Notes under the pieces: generated by a model
Told to the model about the DNA's origin: nothing
Database searches by the model: none
Seen by the model: the letters and a program-made list of their open reading frames with translations, nothing else
Part shown: piece after piece, positions 21,692-33,194 of the stretch
How the letters are laid out: the number at the start of each line of letters is the position of its first letter
Position numbering within the stretch: position 1 is the first letter of the stretch
Origin: Amphimedon queenslandica
Taxonomy: Eukaryota; Porifera; Demospongiae; Haplosclerida; Niphatidae
Reading direction: 5' to 3'
DNA length: 49,463 nucleotides
Assembly (NCBI RefSeq): GCF_000090795.2
Contig: NW_003546577.1
Coordinates: 1 to 49,463, forward strand
Program-made: the position numbers and the translations under genes

Positions 21692-22614
21692 CATAGATAT
21701 TAGAGTAAATGAAAGGGATAGGAAACCACCGTTCCCGGCAGGAAATGCTAGTTGCTAATACCGTATTAAATTCAACGGATCATTAGAGTAAAATGGTGTA
21801 TGAAAAATTAGAATAAGGTCCTGCAGTGATGACAAGGGCACTTCTCTGCTGCATCATTCTGAGCTCCAGAAACAAAATGAATAGCTTCTTTGCTATGTAG
21901 TACCTTCTTTATGGTTGTGCTAAATATTCTATTTTCTTTCATATGATATTTATGCTCTTGTATCATTCAAAATTATCTCTAATTGTAAAAAATTGTAAAA
22001 CTGAATATTTATTTTTATTTTATTTATGAAATAGAAGGAAAGCCCCAAAACATGTGGAAGACCTCCGCATTTGAAGTACAGACTGATACAAAAAAGTTTA
22101 AGGCTAGAGTATTTGTTACTGGCGAGTTAAGGGTACAAAACAAAAGCAAAATTTGGGTCTACTTTTTGCTTAGAAATCACAACCATACAATATTTCCTAT
22201 TAGAAGATGTCTCAAGACCTCGGTTATAACATTGGTTAATGTCTTTTAAACACCAATAGATGGTTCATAAAATTGACTTTCAGAAAAAGGTACAAAACAA
22301 AATCGGCAGTTTGGACAACTTGACAGTAGGAGGTCAAGATAGGATTTCATTCGGGCCATTAGTGCAGTCCTTTTGAACCAGGTATCAATGGATAGATATG
22401 ATCTTGATCTTTGCAGCTGACCTGGAACTGGATCTGTACTCCGTATCGGACACGAATTATAAGCCAAGAAGTCCAGTGATGGTCCTCCATTTTCCTAGTT
22501 TCCCGGTAAGAAAAACGACAACTTGCATACGTCGCTAGGCAACGCATGACATGCCCATAAATTTTACGGTGGTTTCCTATCCCTTTCATTTACTCTAATA
22601 TCTATGGTTCAAAA
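21684..22614. mobile_element. 915-bp non-autonomous element with 41-bp perfect TIRs and 8-bp TSD
   Basis: The element is 21692-22606. The first and last 41 bp (21692-21732 and 22566-22606) are perfect inverted copies starting CATAGATATTAGAG. The 8-bp sequence GTTCAAAA is directly repeated at 21684-21691 and 22607-22614. An 8-bp duplication fits hAT or P superfamilies; the CATAG start differs from the usual hAT CAG. Internal open frames (22052-22249 plus; 22246-22589 minus) have no recognisable transposase, so it would be mobilised in trans. Confidence 0.9.
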
Positions 22615-22750
22615 ACATAAACAAAACTCCACCCATCCTGAATATATAGTACACAATGATTACACATTTTATCACAGTACTGTACTTGTACATTTATGTA
22701 GAATACCATCATGCATGAAACACCAAACACTATAATAATACATATTGAAA

Positions 22751-23890
22751 CTAGTATCCTGTAGGACTCCCATCAGCTTCTATTGCTGCTGGAATCACTT
22801 TCTTTAAATGCCTAATGTATTTCCTACATTTGAAAATAGTAACTGTTTTCCAAAACTCTATTATCCCCAACATCAGGTCATTCTTAGTTCTGGGCTTTAC
22901 TTCACGGCGAAGGTACTCCTTCAGCTTGTGCCAGACATTCTGAATGGGATTGAGTTTGGGGGATTCAGCAGGTGTTTTATAACAATTAATGTTTTCCTCA
23001 ATCCTCTTTGCCACCCTTTTGGAAGCATGTATGGGGTCATCGTCCGTCATTAATTTTGGGGTTTCAGTAACTTTACGAAGATATGGCACCAGCCCAGTTT
23101 GCAGTACTTCAATAAATCCTGAAGCATTCATCATGCCTTCAAAGAATACTATTAGAGTCTTCCCTTCCCAACCAATCCCAGCCCATACATGATCTTTCAC
23201 AGGATGCTTGGGTCTATAGAAATTACACAAACATGTACATTGAAAATAATTTTTACACTATAACCTTGGTTTAGGCTTTGGCTGGGTCCCCTTCTTTTTA
23301 CAACAAAATCTCCTGTAAGATTCAAGCATCACACTAGCCTCATCTGTCCATACAATGTCCTTAAACCCATCATTCATAGCTTCTTGTAAATGAGCTTGTG
23401 CCCAAGTTAACCTCTTTTTCTTAAATGGTCATTAATACATGTACCTGTAAATACTATTGTCTCACCTTGTTTTCTGAACATATTATTTGGCAGTAGGCAC
23501 TGCCTCTAAAGGTCCATCCTAACTTCGTTCTAGAACACAGAATAGGCTTTAGTGACAATGTATGTTGTTTCTCAGCTAGAATTCGCTGAAGCTGTACAGC
23601 AGTGGTCTCATCGTCAACTAGCTTCTGCTCTACTACTATTCTTAGGACCTCATGTGTTATTTCAGAGGGACGACCAGAACCTAAAGTTTTTTATTAATTA
23701 TTGTAGTAAAGATATTATACCATAAAATGATGATTATACATATGCACTTCGTATTATTACTATTGTATATACAGTAGTGGTTAAATGAAACAATAGACTG
23801 TGTAAACATATCTCTTGAGGAACCTAAACACACCACTAATTGTAACTTATAGGCCATCCTTATTCATCATTTCCACTGTAGTGGTTGATC
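22751..23890 (-). pseudogene. Tc1-like transposase relic, copy 2, with introns
   Basis: Read leftwards. An HTH piece (EMMNKDGL, stop, VTISGVFRFLKRY, about 23810-23880) comes first. Exon 23680-23466 (GSGRPSEITHEV, then LGWTFRGSAYCQ) follows, then exon 23419-23265 (KKRLTWAQAHLQEA, VWTDEASVMLESYRRFCCKK) with the first catalytic Asp. The last exon, 23213-22751 (PKHPVKDHVWAGIGWEGKT, then IFKCRKYIRHLKKVIPAAI), ends PTGY. Introns 23214-23264 and 23420-23465 are GT-AG and join in phase. The second Asp motif reads MTDDDPIHASK (usual DNDPKH) and the Glu site reads NPIQNVWHKL (usual NPIENLWHEL), so the catalytic Glu is changed to Gln. With the HTH stop, it should be inactive. Same family as 3610-4870. 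Confidence 0.88.
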
Positions 23891-24550
23891 TGTAATCCAT
23901 TCATAGCCAAAATAAGTGTCTAGTACATCTAAACTTGGGGCTTACAATGAAAATAAAGCATTCTCTGCTTCTTATAGTCGCTGTAAACCATTCTCTTTAT
24001 CTCCTAAACTGAGTATTAAACTCCTTTCCCGCTCTTATTATGCAGTTGCTATGACAACATACATTAAAGACGCTAATTTTATTATCAATTATTATTGTTA
24101 TTAAAATAAATCAAAAAATCAATACATGTACATTATAGTAGAATTTTGGTCTCACAACTTGAAGTTCAACTACAAAAGACAAACCACAATGAATAGAATA
24201 ACTGAACGAAGTTGACTCAACCTGCATGGTGTTACTGGCACTGAAGCTTTTCGTCTTACTTTCCACAGATAGCAAAACTCTGCCACTAAAAAGAAACTGT
24301 TGTATTGCCACAGGAACTGCAGAGACCCATGGGGCAAATAGATCTTCGAAGAGAAGCTCGACAGTGGCTATTTCTCACTCGACTCAGTTTCATCATAGAT
24401 TGCTCAAATGCACTTCGCTTCGCTCCGCCTATGCTTCACTCCACCGTTATACCCTTCTGTAGCTACCCTGCGAAATATGACGGGCGTATGAAGCAAACTA
24501 CGGCATAGCTACACTTGGCTACCTAGCTTTTTATTGCACAATACTGTATC
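23891..24550. other. no recognisable gene
   Basis: AT-rich with one GC-richer patch near 24400-24450 (CTTCGCTTCGCTCCGCC). Overlapping short frames on both strands carry no motif. Confidence 0.5.
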
Positions 24551-25045
24551 AAGAACAACAAAGTGTAATAAAGAAAGGTAAGCTACAATAACACACATAC
24601 ATGTACTTTTATCTGTACAGCTTATTATTGTACCAGCATCATTAAATAAAAAAATTATCCTTGTACTAAGACTGCCATTTATTTGTTTATAACTATCAAG
24701 AACAACAAAGTGTAATAAGGAAAGGAAAGCTATAATAACAAACATACATGTACTTACTTTTACCTATACAGCTTATTATTGTACCAGTCATTCAATAAAA
24801 AAGACATACTTGTACTAGATTGCTTTTTATCTGTTCATAACTATAAAGAACAAATTGTAATAAAGAAGGGTAAGCTACAATGACACACATACATGCACTT
24901 ACTTTTATCTCTACAGGTTGTTATTGTACCAGCATCATTGAATAAAATAGTCATACTTGTACTAGACTGCTTTTTATCTGTTCATACCAATAAAGAACAA
25001 CAAAGCATAATAAATAAATGTAAGCTACAATAACAAACTTTTGTC
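24551..25045 (+). repeat. tandem array of a 147-bp unit, about 3.4 copies
   Basis: Units start at 24551, 24698, 24846 and 24993 with AAGAACAACAAAG (third copy AAGAACAAATTG), a period of 147-148 bp; the last is truncated near 25045. Each holds ACATACATG near its middle, a pyrimidine-rich TTTTATCT(A/G)TACAG and CTTGTACTA. Three of these four copies carry GTAAGC before the spacer (the second has GAAAGC), so each unit mimics a small intron (GTAAGC..TACAG). Frames between these signals are not kept from copy to copy, so a coding role is unlikely. Confidence 0.9.
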
Positions 25046-26300
25046 TATGCAGGTGACTGTTTCGTACCTGAAATAACAGCCATTCTTGCTATTATACCTG
25101 TATTGAAGTTGTGTAATAAAAAAAGGAAGCCGCCTACTTCTTAGTCAGTTGTATAAACTTATAGGCACACAGAATGAAGCAACAGCTCAAGTCCGAACTT
25201 CAGTTGTACTAGTTGTTGACAGTCCGCTGGCCGTACATACTTCATATCTGAAAAAATCATTTATTACTTACAATATTTAAACATTTTCAGTCATTATACA
25301 CTTACTTTTAAGCTTCTGTTGTTAGCTTTAGTCCTAGAAGAGAGTAAAGGTAGGAAAGAAAGCAGGCAACATAATTCAGGAGTTAGAAGTCATAACGGTG
25401 GGCGTGGTCACCTGCCCTATGTTACATGGGCGTGAATAGAAACATTAAAAATCATTTCTACAATTTTGCTGACTAAAATGGTGGCAAAAGAGAATATCAC
25501 AAAGCGTCTAGAGACAGAAATGAATCCAATTAGTTATGTGGGTGTATCTGTAATACGCATGCGCATTACTCCATCATGGACAAAATGGCTGCCACCATTT
25601 GAGTGTTTTTCATATTTCTAGTGCCGTCTTTGTGGTTCTAGGCCTTTTTGCTAGTTGCTTGCATGAGTTGGATCAGCGATTAGACTAATAGACACCTAGG
25701 ACTAGGTAATTTATTCTCAAACTATTATAAATGATGCCTTTTATTCTGTGACTATTGTCATCACCAATAGAATGAATCTTCTAATTATTCTTGTGTGAAG
25801 AAATAGGCTTTTTAGTCTATCCTGTGTTATCATTCGTTCCTTCCAACACAATTACTCATTTCAGAACTCTTAAGTAATGTCTCATTTTAACCGTCATTAT
25901 GGGGAATATGAGTGATTTAATAGGAGGTTCATTACTCTGAGAATGCCCCAGGGTAGGGATTTTTTTCCAACAAAGCCTATAGGAAGACTTCGCTAGTTTG
26001 ATCAAGTTACATTTCGAAAATGCTAAGTTTACCAACAAGAGCTGAGTTCAATAGCAGTTGAGTGGTTGTTTAACTTTCCTTAAATTTAGTAGTGGACTTT
26101 ACTGAAGGGAACCGCCCCAGAGGTGGTGATTGAATCAAATAATTTGAAACCACAACTATGCCCCAATATGACCTGTACTGGGATAGTAGAGCTTGATATT
26201 GATATGTACACGATAAATATATTGTAAATGTCTGCTGTTGTATATTTATTGTTTAACAACTTGGAGGCGAAGCCCCCTATAATTGCATTCACCGTCGCAC

Positions 26301-26323
26301 TATATATATATATATATATATAT
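26301..26323. repeat. (TA)n microsatellite
   Basis: Eleven TA dinucleotides in a row in non-coding sequence. Confidence 0.97.
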
Positions 26324-27295
26324 TTGTTTGTCCACACTTACATTTCTTCTATACATGTTGTATTGGAGAAATAACAAGCCTTAGTAACCACCCACCCACA
26401 CTCCTTGACATGAGTGGGGAGGTTACGCCAAACAAAATGGCGGCTTACACATGGGACAAAGTTAAGAGCTTTCTAACAGCAAGAGAGTGTAGAGATATTG
26501 TCTAAAGACTTCTATAGAAGCATTATAAGGTAGAGAGAACCTTAATAAGTCTTTATAGTGACCCAATTGTACTTGCAAGGTGGTGAAATCAATTATACGA
26601 ATATTTTTACCCTGTTTCGCTTGTTATAGGCATTTTATACCTTGCCAGCAAATTGGAGCACAAGAGGTTGCTCATGAGTTTTTGGTGACAAGTGTAGTAT
26701 GCAACTAGGAGCTCAAGTAGGTGCAAGGTTGAGGTGTAAGCTGTGTATAATTATAGACCACTTGCAGTCAAAATTGATTGCGTAGGAAGATTACTAGAAA
26801 TTTATACAGTTGTAAGGTGTGGTTTAGGATGAAATAAATTTGGCTGCCACTTTGGTTGACAATTTTTAATGGACAACAAATGGGCTGGCATGAAAACCAA
26901 CCTATATTGAGAATTCTGGAGCAAATTGGACCAAATCTTTTACGGAAGCTTAAAGGCAGCTCTTTTTTCTTATAACAAGCACATTTTAGCTTTTGATAGA
27001 GCTACAGCAGGTAAGTGAGGTATTTTCTTTCTGCATTTATTGACTTCTTTAACAAAGTTGCCAATGAAAATTGAAGCCATGTATGACATGTGGGCAGATA
27101 CCGTGTATAAAATTAATTAAATTTGTTTCCAATTCTCACTTCCAGTGGTCTATAATTAGTTTTTAAGTCAGTATAGTTTTACACTCATAAATTTTTTATT
27201 CTTCATTAAATAATGCAAGCAATGACATATTCGAATTTACAGTACTTCTGACTATTAAAGCTGTTAGTTTTGTAGTTTTGAATTGACATGTATAC

Positions 27296-27553
27296 CGTAT
27301 TTCCTTAAATAAAACCTAGGGTGTCTATTTCCTAAAATGTTATTTGGATCTCGAAAAAATTTATAAAAAATAAAAGAAACTTCAGCCAAGAGCGGGATTC
27401 GAACCCGTAACCTCATGCTTTTAACTTCCGGAACTTCAGGCATTATCCACTACACTACTGAGTCACTCCTAGGCTAGTGTTGCGTATTTATAGTTAAATT
27501 GTATTGCTACCTCAGCGTTTATTTGAATGCAGCTTCTATTTAAGGATTTACAA
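27296..27553 (-). mobile_element. short element with CCGTATTTCC-type end and tRNA-like core
   Basis: Left end ACCGTATTTCCTTAAATA; right end, inverted, GTAAATCCTTAAATAGAAG. These ends are imperfect inverses. The core on the minus strand has a perfect RNA polymerase III A box (TAGTGTAGTGG, 27457-27447) and B box (GGTTCGAATCC, 27405-27395), 41 bp apart. The seven-base acceptor arms around this core do not pair, so it is a tRNA-derived remnant (SINE-like or MITE) rather than a working tRNA gene. Confidence 0.55.
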
Positions 27554-28599
27554 TACTATTTTTAAAATACTTAAAATGTCAAAAAGCTATCAGTATTCTT
27601 CACGGTGGTGGAGGGAACTCTGGATGTCATATTTCCATGAAGATGTTGGTACTTAATAGAATACTTATTCATGAAATAATTTATTTTATTATGCTACTAA
27701 TGTTTAGAATTGTAGCTAGAAATTTCTTTAATTGTAGCTAAAAATTACTGTCGCCCAAAATTTCTGTGAATTTTGCAGATTTTATTGTAGGAAAATCACC
27801 ATGCCTTTCAATGTGTACTAATTTTAAGGGATTAAATTTCCAGTTTTCGAAATCTGCAAAATTAGCAGAAATTTTGGGCCTCAAATATCTAGCTCTATGT
27901 GTATGGCATTTGAAATGAAGGGTTGATTTTTAACATCTTACCTCTGTTAAACAGATAACATTTCCCAAAGACTGGATATTATCCACTCTTTATTTCCCTT
28001 GGCACTACTTAATGTGACACCAGTATATTTCCAGGTCAGGAAAAACAATTTTTACTGTATAAAATTTTTTTGTTATCTGTAGAATGACATTCCTGTCCAA
28101 TTATTTTTAGAGATGAAAATTGGCTACAACGTTGTTTGTAAACATTAATGAAAAGTACATGTACTTTATACATTTATTATTAATATTGCTTATTTCTTGT
28201 AGATGCAACAGAGTAACCTGAAATTAATGTGTGGCTAAACAAGCATTTCTTCATGTTTGAACTGTTTTTTTACATTTTTGTTTGAGTCATGAACATTTTA
28301 AATTGAAGTACAATTTAGTCAGTACTGCGCATGCTCAGATTGCGCACATGCAAATAATTGGATTCATTCCTGTCTCTAACGGAATGTGAGAATATGCTTG
28401 CACTTGTATCTCAGCAGGATTATGTCCTAAGATGGCGTCTCAAGAACCACTGGAATAAGCAAGGTTTAAGCTTTTATTTGGAAGTAAGAAATCATTTTCC
28501 GTCATACCCGCAAACTGGACCGTTTTCGTGTGCTGACACATATGATACTTAGATTACTTCTAATTGCTCCTTAAAGCACTGGAAACTGCTGATATCATG

Positions 28600-29080
28600 A
28601 TCAGTGTGCTAGATAACTTCGTAAGAGGCTTGGTAGTAATGCAAAAGTCCAGTATTTGAGTAAATTCATTCCGAGCCTAGCCATAAGGGGTGTGCCAAGG
28701 CCCCCTCAGCCATTGCTGGATATGCACGCACCTGCTTACATTGTATCCTAAGTGCAATGTACAAAAATTTCCGACAATATCCAGAGCTTCAGTTGAAGAT
28801 TGACCAAACTTCTCTTCATCTACTACTCTAACGTCTTCTATTAAGCTATTAAATTGCTTCTGTGAAGAGGCACGGTCAGATGATGATGAAGAAAACAATG
28901 TCAAATTTTTCTCTATCTGCATTAGGTGTATTCAAAGTATGGGCAATGTCTCTTAATTGTTTAAGCTCCTTTGAAACATCTTCTATAAGTGTGCATGCTG
29001 TCCCATCAACAACTTCATTAACAGCAATGGCAATGCCACTTACTAGACTGGCAGAGCCTGACCCTTGTGTAAGTTAGGAA
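28600..29080 (-). pseudogene. unidentified coding relic
   Basis: Minus-strand segments in two frames read SGIAIAVNEVVDGTACTLI, EDVSKELKQLRDIAHTLN, then SSSSDRASSQKQFNSLIEDV and ALDIVGNFCTLHLGYN, with a shift near 28905. It looks like protein-coding sequence that has decayed. I do not recognise the family. Confidence 0.35.
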
Positions 29081-29227
29081 CAGTGCGTAAATCAAAATGG
29101 TACTGAGATGTATGGCTTCGGGTGGGGCTGGTTAATAATTGGGTGTGACTGGTTAATAATTGGGTGTGGCTGGGTGTGGCTGAAAAGTTTTAGGCTTCTA
29201 GCTCAACACGTGGAAAGAAATGGCTAT

Positions 29228-29862
29228 TATAGTCGGTTTCAGTTGAGTTTGACCACTGACTCACCCCTATAACCTCTCTATTATTTATGCTAGCAACTTG
29301 AAACTTGGTATAGTTGCGAAACAGGTTCTTCCGAAAATCTGTACCGATTTTGGAGTCTCTCGGTACTCTGGAAGGTTCTCAAAAGGTTCTTCCGGTCAAC
29401 ATGAAAGGAAGCCGCCATGATGTTTCATGACGTGAAGCTTCGTGAATATCATTTGCATCTCATTAAATATGTCAATCATGTTTTTATTATTTAAAAATCA
29501 AATAAAGCAAAAGGAGCACTCCAGGCCAAGATATAATTGAACAAGAAGACTTTGCACTCCAGAAAGAAGTCTCACTTAGTCTGCTGTACCTCTCTAAGCC
29601 TTCGTTATTTGTCTTCACCATTGCCGCTCAGAAACTCCGTTGAAATTTTGCATCTCTCGATTCTTTCTTCAGGTAATAGCAAGCACAAAGATCCTTCCAT
29701 GTCAATTGCAGGGCTAGCAGTGACCAAAATAGGGTAATAAACAAGTTACAACAAGAAGGAGTATGATGAAATTTTCAGCCATTTTATTTGCGTGTGGGTG
29801 TGGCTACATGTGACGTTTTGATGATAAAAACATCCGGTCAAACTCAACTGAAACCGACTATA
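29228..29862. mobile_element. 631-bp MITE with 25-bp TIRs and TA target duplication
   Basis: The element is 29230-29860. The first 25 bp, starting TAGTCGGTTTCAGTTGAG, are perfectly inverted at 29836-29860. TA lies outside on both sides (29228-29229, 29861-29862). The interior shows no transposase, only unmotivated frames. TA duplication suggests mobilisation by a Tc1/mariner-like enzyme, by analogy. Confidence 0.85.
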
Positions 29863-31272
29863 GTTGCTGTGGATGCAGTAAAGATTTGACAGTCCAGCAG
29901 AAAAAGTTCTAATGCTATTCCAGTGTGGAAAAGATTTGTGACAGAGAGGTTTCAAGAGTTAGGATTCAGCTGTGATTTCGACAGAATTTTGTGTGATGAA
30001 GAAGGATTTCCTTTTAACAAATGTCAACCTTGTCCTTTATCCTTATATAGGTAATACAATTATTTTCTCAATACTATGTAATAAAATTTTATGGTGTAGA
30101 TATCAGAAATTAGAATCTAGTATTAAAGGCAACATTAAAGAAGCAGTTGAGATGATGAGGATGGAAGCAAAACTAAGATAAATTTGAGAAAGGGGGGAGC
30201 AAATGATGATGAAAAAGATCCTGATAGTAGTAGTGTTGTTTCTAGACCATCTAGGATAAAAGTATTGTTACCAAATAGTGCCAGTTCCACACAACTGTCA
30301 CCAGATGTTGCTGTTAGTATAACTTACCTTGGGGTGGTTGCAACACTTAATTTTATCGTATTTAGCGAGTGTACTTATAATGCTAATTCAACCAGTCGCT
30401 AATAATGGTTATGTACTTGTGTAAACAAGTACACAAGATAGGCAAGCTCTGTAACAAGATAAAAATAGATAGGGTGATCCTGTTAAGTGTTCTGCTCTTA
30501 AATGTATAGAATGGGCTCCTTGAGTTGTGTTATGCTAATGAATGGGGGTTCTACCATTGATTTTCTTCTTAATTCTACATGCAGCTAATTGCTCTAAAAT
30601 TGTATGTTAGGAAATTTGCTATATGACAGTCTAATGTTACATTTTTCATTGTGTAATAGGTATTTTCAAGATTATGCCCAATTGAATTATCTGTATTTTA
30701 TACAAGCCTGATGAAGCTTCTTGATAACCTAGGAAAGAATCACGATAAATTAGTTAAAGCCTGCAGAGATGTTTTGTCTGCTCAATTAGTGATGGAAGTT
30801 AATGATGAGGTATAACATTATGGCATTAATATCTTTATTTTGAATAATTTAATTTTGTAGAGGGAGGTCAATATGATTCGTGACTTTAATGATATTGATG
30901 ACATTTTGGAATCAGATTCTAATTCTTCCTTATCTAGTTCCAGTGTTGCTTTTTGTGATTATACTTATAGTAGTGATAGAGAGTTAGCATATTCACCTAT
31001 AACAGCATCAGACACAGAAGTAGACACAATAAACGTAACAGAATCAGACACAGAAATGATTCCACAAACACTATTCAGTTGGATCACACTCTTTATGTAT
31101 CAGAAAATACGAGAAGTCAGTCAGTTACTGCCAATGATTCATCCCCTATGCTTGATGTTTCAAATGATTGCCTCATATTACCTTCCTATAACAAGCTTGT
31201 TGGAGATAATGTTGATTTGACCGTAAACCCAGGTATTTGAGGATGAACAATAAGGTCAGGTCACTTCACTAC

Positions 31273-31364
31273 TACCACCCTTATGCAGCACAAAATTGAA
31301 TTAATGTTCATAATTTAGTACCACCCTTATGCAGCACAAAATTGAATTAATGTTCATGATTTAG
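31273..31364 (+). repeat. 46-bp tandem duplication
   Basis: Two copies starting TACCACCCTTATGCAGCAC at 31273 and 31319, differing at one base (TTCATAATT against TTCATGATT). It lies in the exon coding HPYAAQN of the DUF6589-type gene and shifts the frame. Confidence 0.95.
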
Positions 31365-32640
31365 TTAATGAAAGACCATCACAATTGTCTATAAGTGTTT
31401 AAGAAAGGCTAAATCTCTATTACCAACAGCGAGTGATGATAATGCCATTGTTAAGAATATCAAAGTACTGTTTGCAAGAATCCTATTTGACACTCTGCAG
31501 TTCTTTATGATGACATGAAGATCTCATAGTAGAAGACATTACGCACCATTGTTATCAAGAAATGTCATCCAAGTCAGTTGTTATAAGTTATCTATACATA
31601 TTAATCGATTCACATCAGCAGTATAATAGTAGTAATAGGTGACGTAATTTTTGTTTGAAAATATTTATAGTGCATAAATGCATGCACCTACTGTAATAAA
31701 TTTCCATTGGGTGTCATACTCAAAAATGAAAACAAGATCAAAGAAATGGTTGAAATACTACATCATCTTCACCAATACTTTTTACAGATTGAGTATCAAG
31801 AACACTATGTCTTAGAATCAAATGAGGCTCTACAGGTGACTTTTGGTTTCCACTGTGTAGAACATTGAGTGTGAAATTTGGTGTTACATTTTGCAGGTAG
31901 CAAAGGCGAAAACATGTTGGGTGATGCTAGGTAGTGATCAATCATCTGTTGTGATAACAAGGTCAGCTATCAAAGTGAAGGCCAACAGCCCACTACCTTC
32001 TAAACGGTTGGAAGGCATCCTGCCAACAATTGAAGATTGGCATGCGAAACTTAGTTTGCTTGAAGTAAATCAGCCTTTTTAACATAATAATTGTAATCGA
32101 AGTCCGTATAGATTATTTAGCAATATTTTTTTTCCAAAAAGTCACAATCTGAGCATGGTACTTTATACCAGTTACGAAATGTGATTGGAAGAACAAATGT
32201 TGTCAACAAACCTAAGAGAGATATGAACTCTTGTGAAGATTTTCTTCTTTTGTCAATTAAGAGTTAAATGACTGCATCAGCTATGGAGATGTTGGGCATA
32301 AATGCAGTTGATGAATGGCCAGCCAGTTTACCAGAGGAAAATGGGTTAATGATATGGAAGAGTGTAGAAGTAAATGGAAGCAATACTGTTGAAACTAGTT
32401 GATAAGTTTACCAATGTAAGGTTTAACGAGGAGCTTGAAGAACCTGAAAAATGCATAAAGGAAGACAAAATTCCGAAGTACTCCATCCAATTTCTAACTA
32501 TTGGATCCATTTATTTAGAAATTACAGACTTTGTGAAAGAGGGAGATGGGAAATGAGTTATATGATGCTGGAAATATTTGACAATTATCTTCCGTAATGC
32601 AAACAGAAAAAAACAATGCAAAAAAGGCAGTTATTCTACC

Positions 32641-33194
32641 TTAAGGAGACAATTATTAGCATGTAGTTATTTTAGCAATTTTCATGAAACTGACATTTGG
32701 CTGGTACTTAATTTAGCATTTTTGATCATTTGGTATTAATAACTTTTAGAAGAATGAAAGGGACAAGCCTAAGCAAGCTATACATATGTGCTGTGATCTA
32801 CATGTATGAGCAAGCAAAGCAATTGCACAAGTCTAAATACAGTAGATCTTGTTGCATTAATCTTCCTTAAATTGCTTCATCACTAACTCTGCAGCCATTA
32901 ACATGAAAAGTTATGTTGCTTACAGTTAGAAGCAGTTACTGAATGAAGAACATTGTCATCTGCTTTTTTAACTTATGCTAACTGCTAGAGAAGTCTTTGG
33001 ACAGCAGTTTAGTATTATCTTGCTGACCCTTTGCTGCAAATAAACTCAGACTTGCTGACAGCCACCATTTTAATCATTGTGACCACACCCACTTTCAATT
33101 AAGAAATTAAAATTAGCGTGGACTTAATTTAGCGATTTTTTAAAAATTACTAAAATTCGCTAAATTACATACCCGCAAACAATTGTCTCTTTAA
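32641..33194. mobile_element. 546-bp TTAA-flanked MITE inside the DUF6589-type gene
   Basis: The element is 32645-33190 with TTAA at 32641-32644 and 33191-33194. The ends GGAGACAATTATTAGC and (inverse right) AGAGACAATTGTTTGC continue as imperfect TIRs for about 40 bp. DUF6589 coding sequence is recognisable on both sides, so the insertion is real. Its interior block 33033-33100 recurs inverted at 37354-37420 inside another short element. Confidence 0.82.

Larger units (their letters stand above)
25511..28376. mobile_element. candidate 2.9-kb DNA element bounded by imperfect inverted repeats and TA
   Basis: Left end 25511 (GAGACAGAAATGAATCCAAT) and right end 28376 (inverse GAGACAGGAATGAATCCAAT) match for about 22 bp, then loosely to about 60 bp through a CGCATGCGCA-like stretch. 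TA stands directly outside both ends (25509-25510, 28377-28378). I see no transposase inside. The interior holds a (TA)n run and a tRNA-like short element. It may be a non-autonomous element or a pair of solo repeats. Confidence 0.5.

Noticed and set aside
24226..24508. Overlapping plus-strand frames
   Set aside because: No recognisable domain and no splice or homologous context.
24620..25022. Repeat units as tandem coding exons (35 codons each between TACAG and GTAAG)
   Set aside because: One unit is open, but others carry 1-2 base indels that change the frame, so the open frame is not conserved.
26428..26504. Short ATG frame MAAYTWDKVKSFLTARECRD
   Set aside because: Too short, followed by a stop, with no convincing donor or continuing exon.
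27391..27465. Possible functional tRNA gene on the minus strand
   Set aside because: A and B boxes are perfect, but the bases expected to form the acceptor stem do not pair and the T stem has a mismatch, so I treat it as a tRNA-derived remnant.
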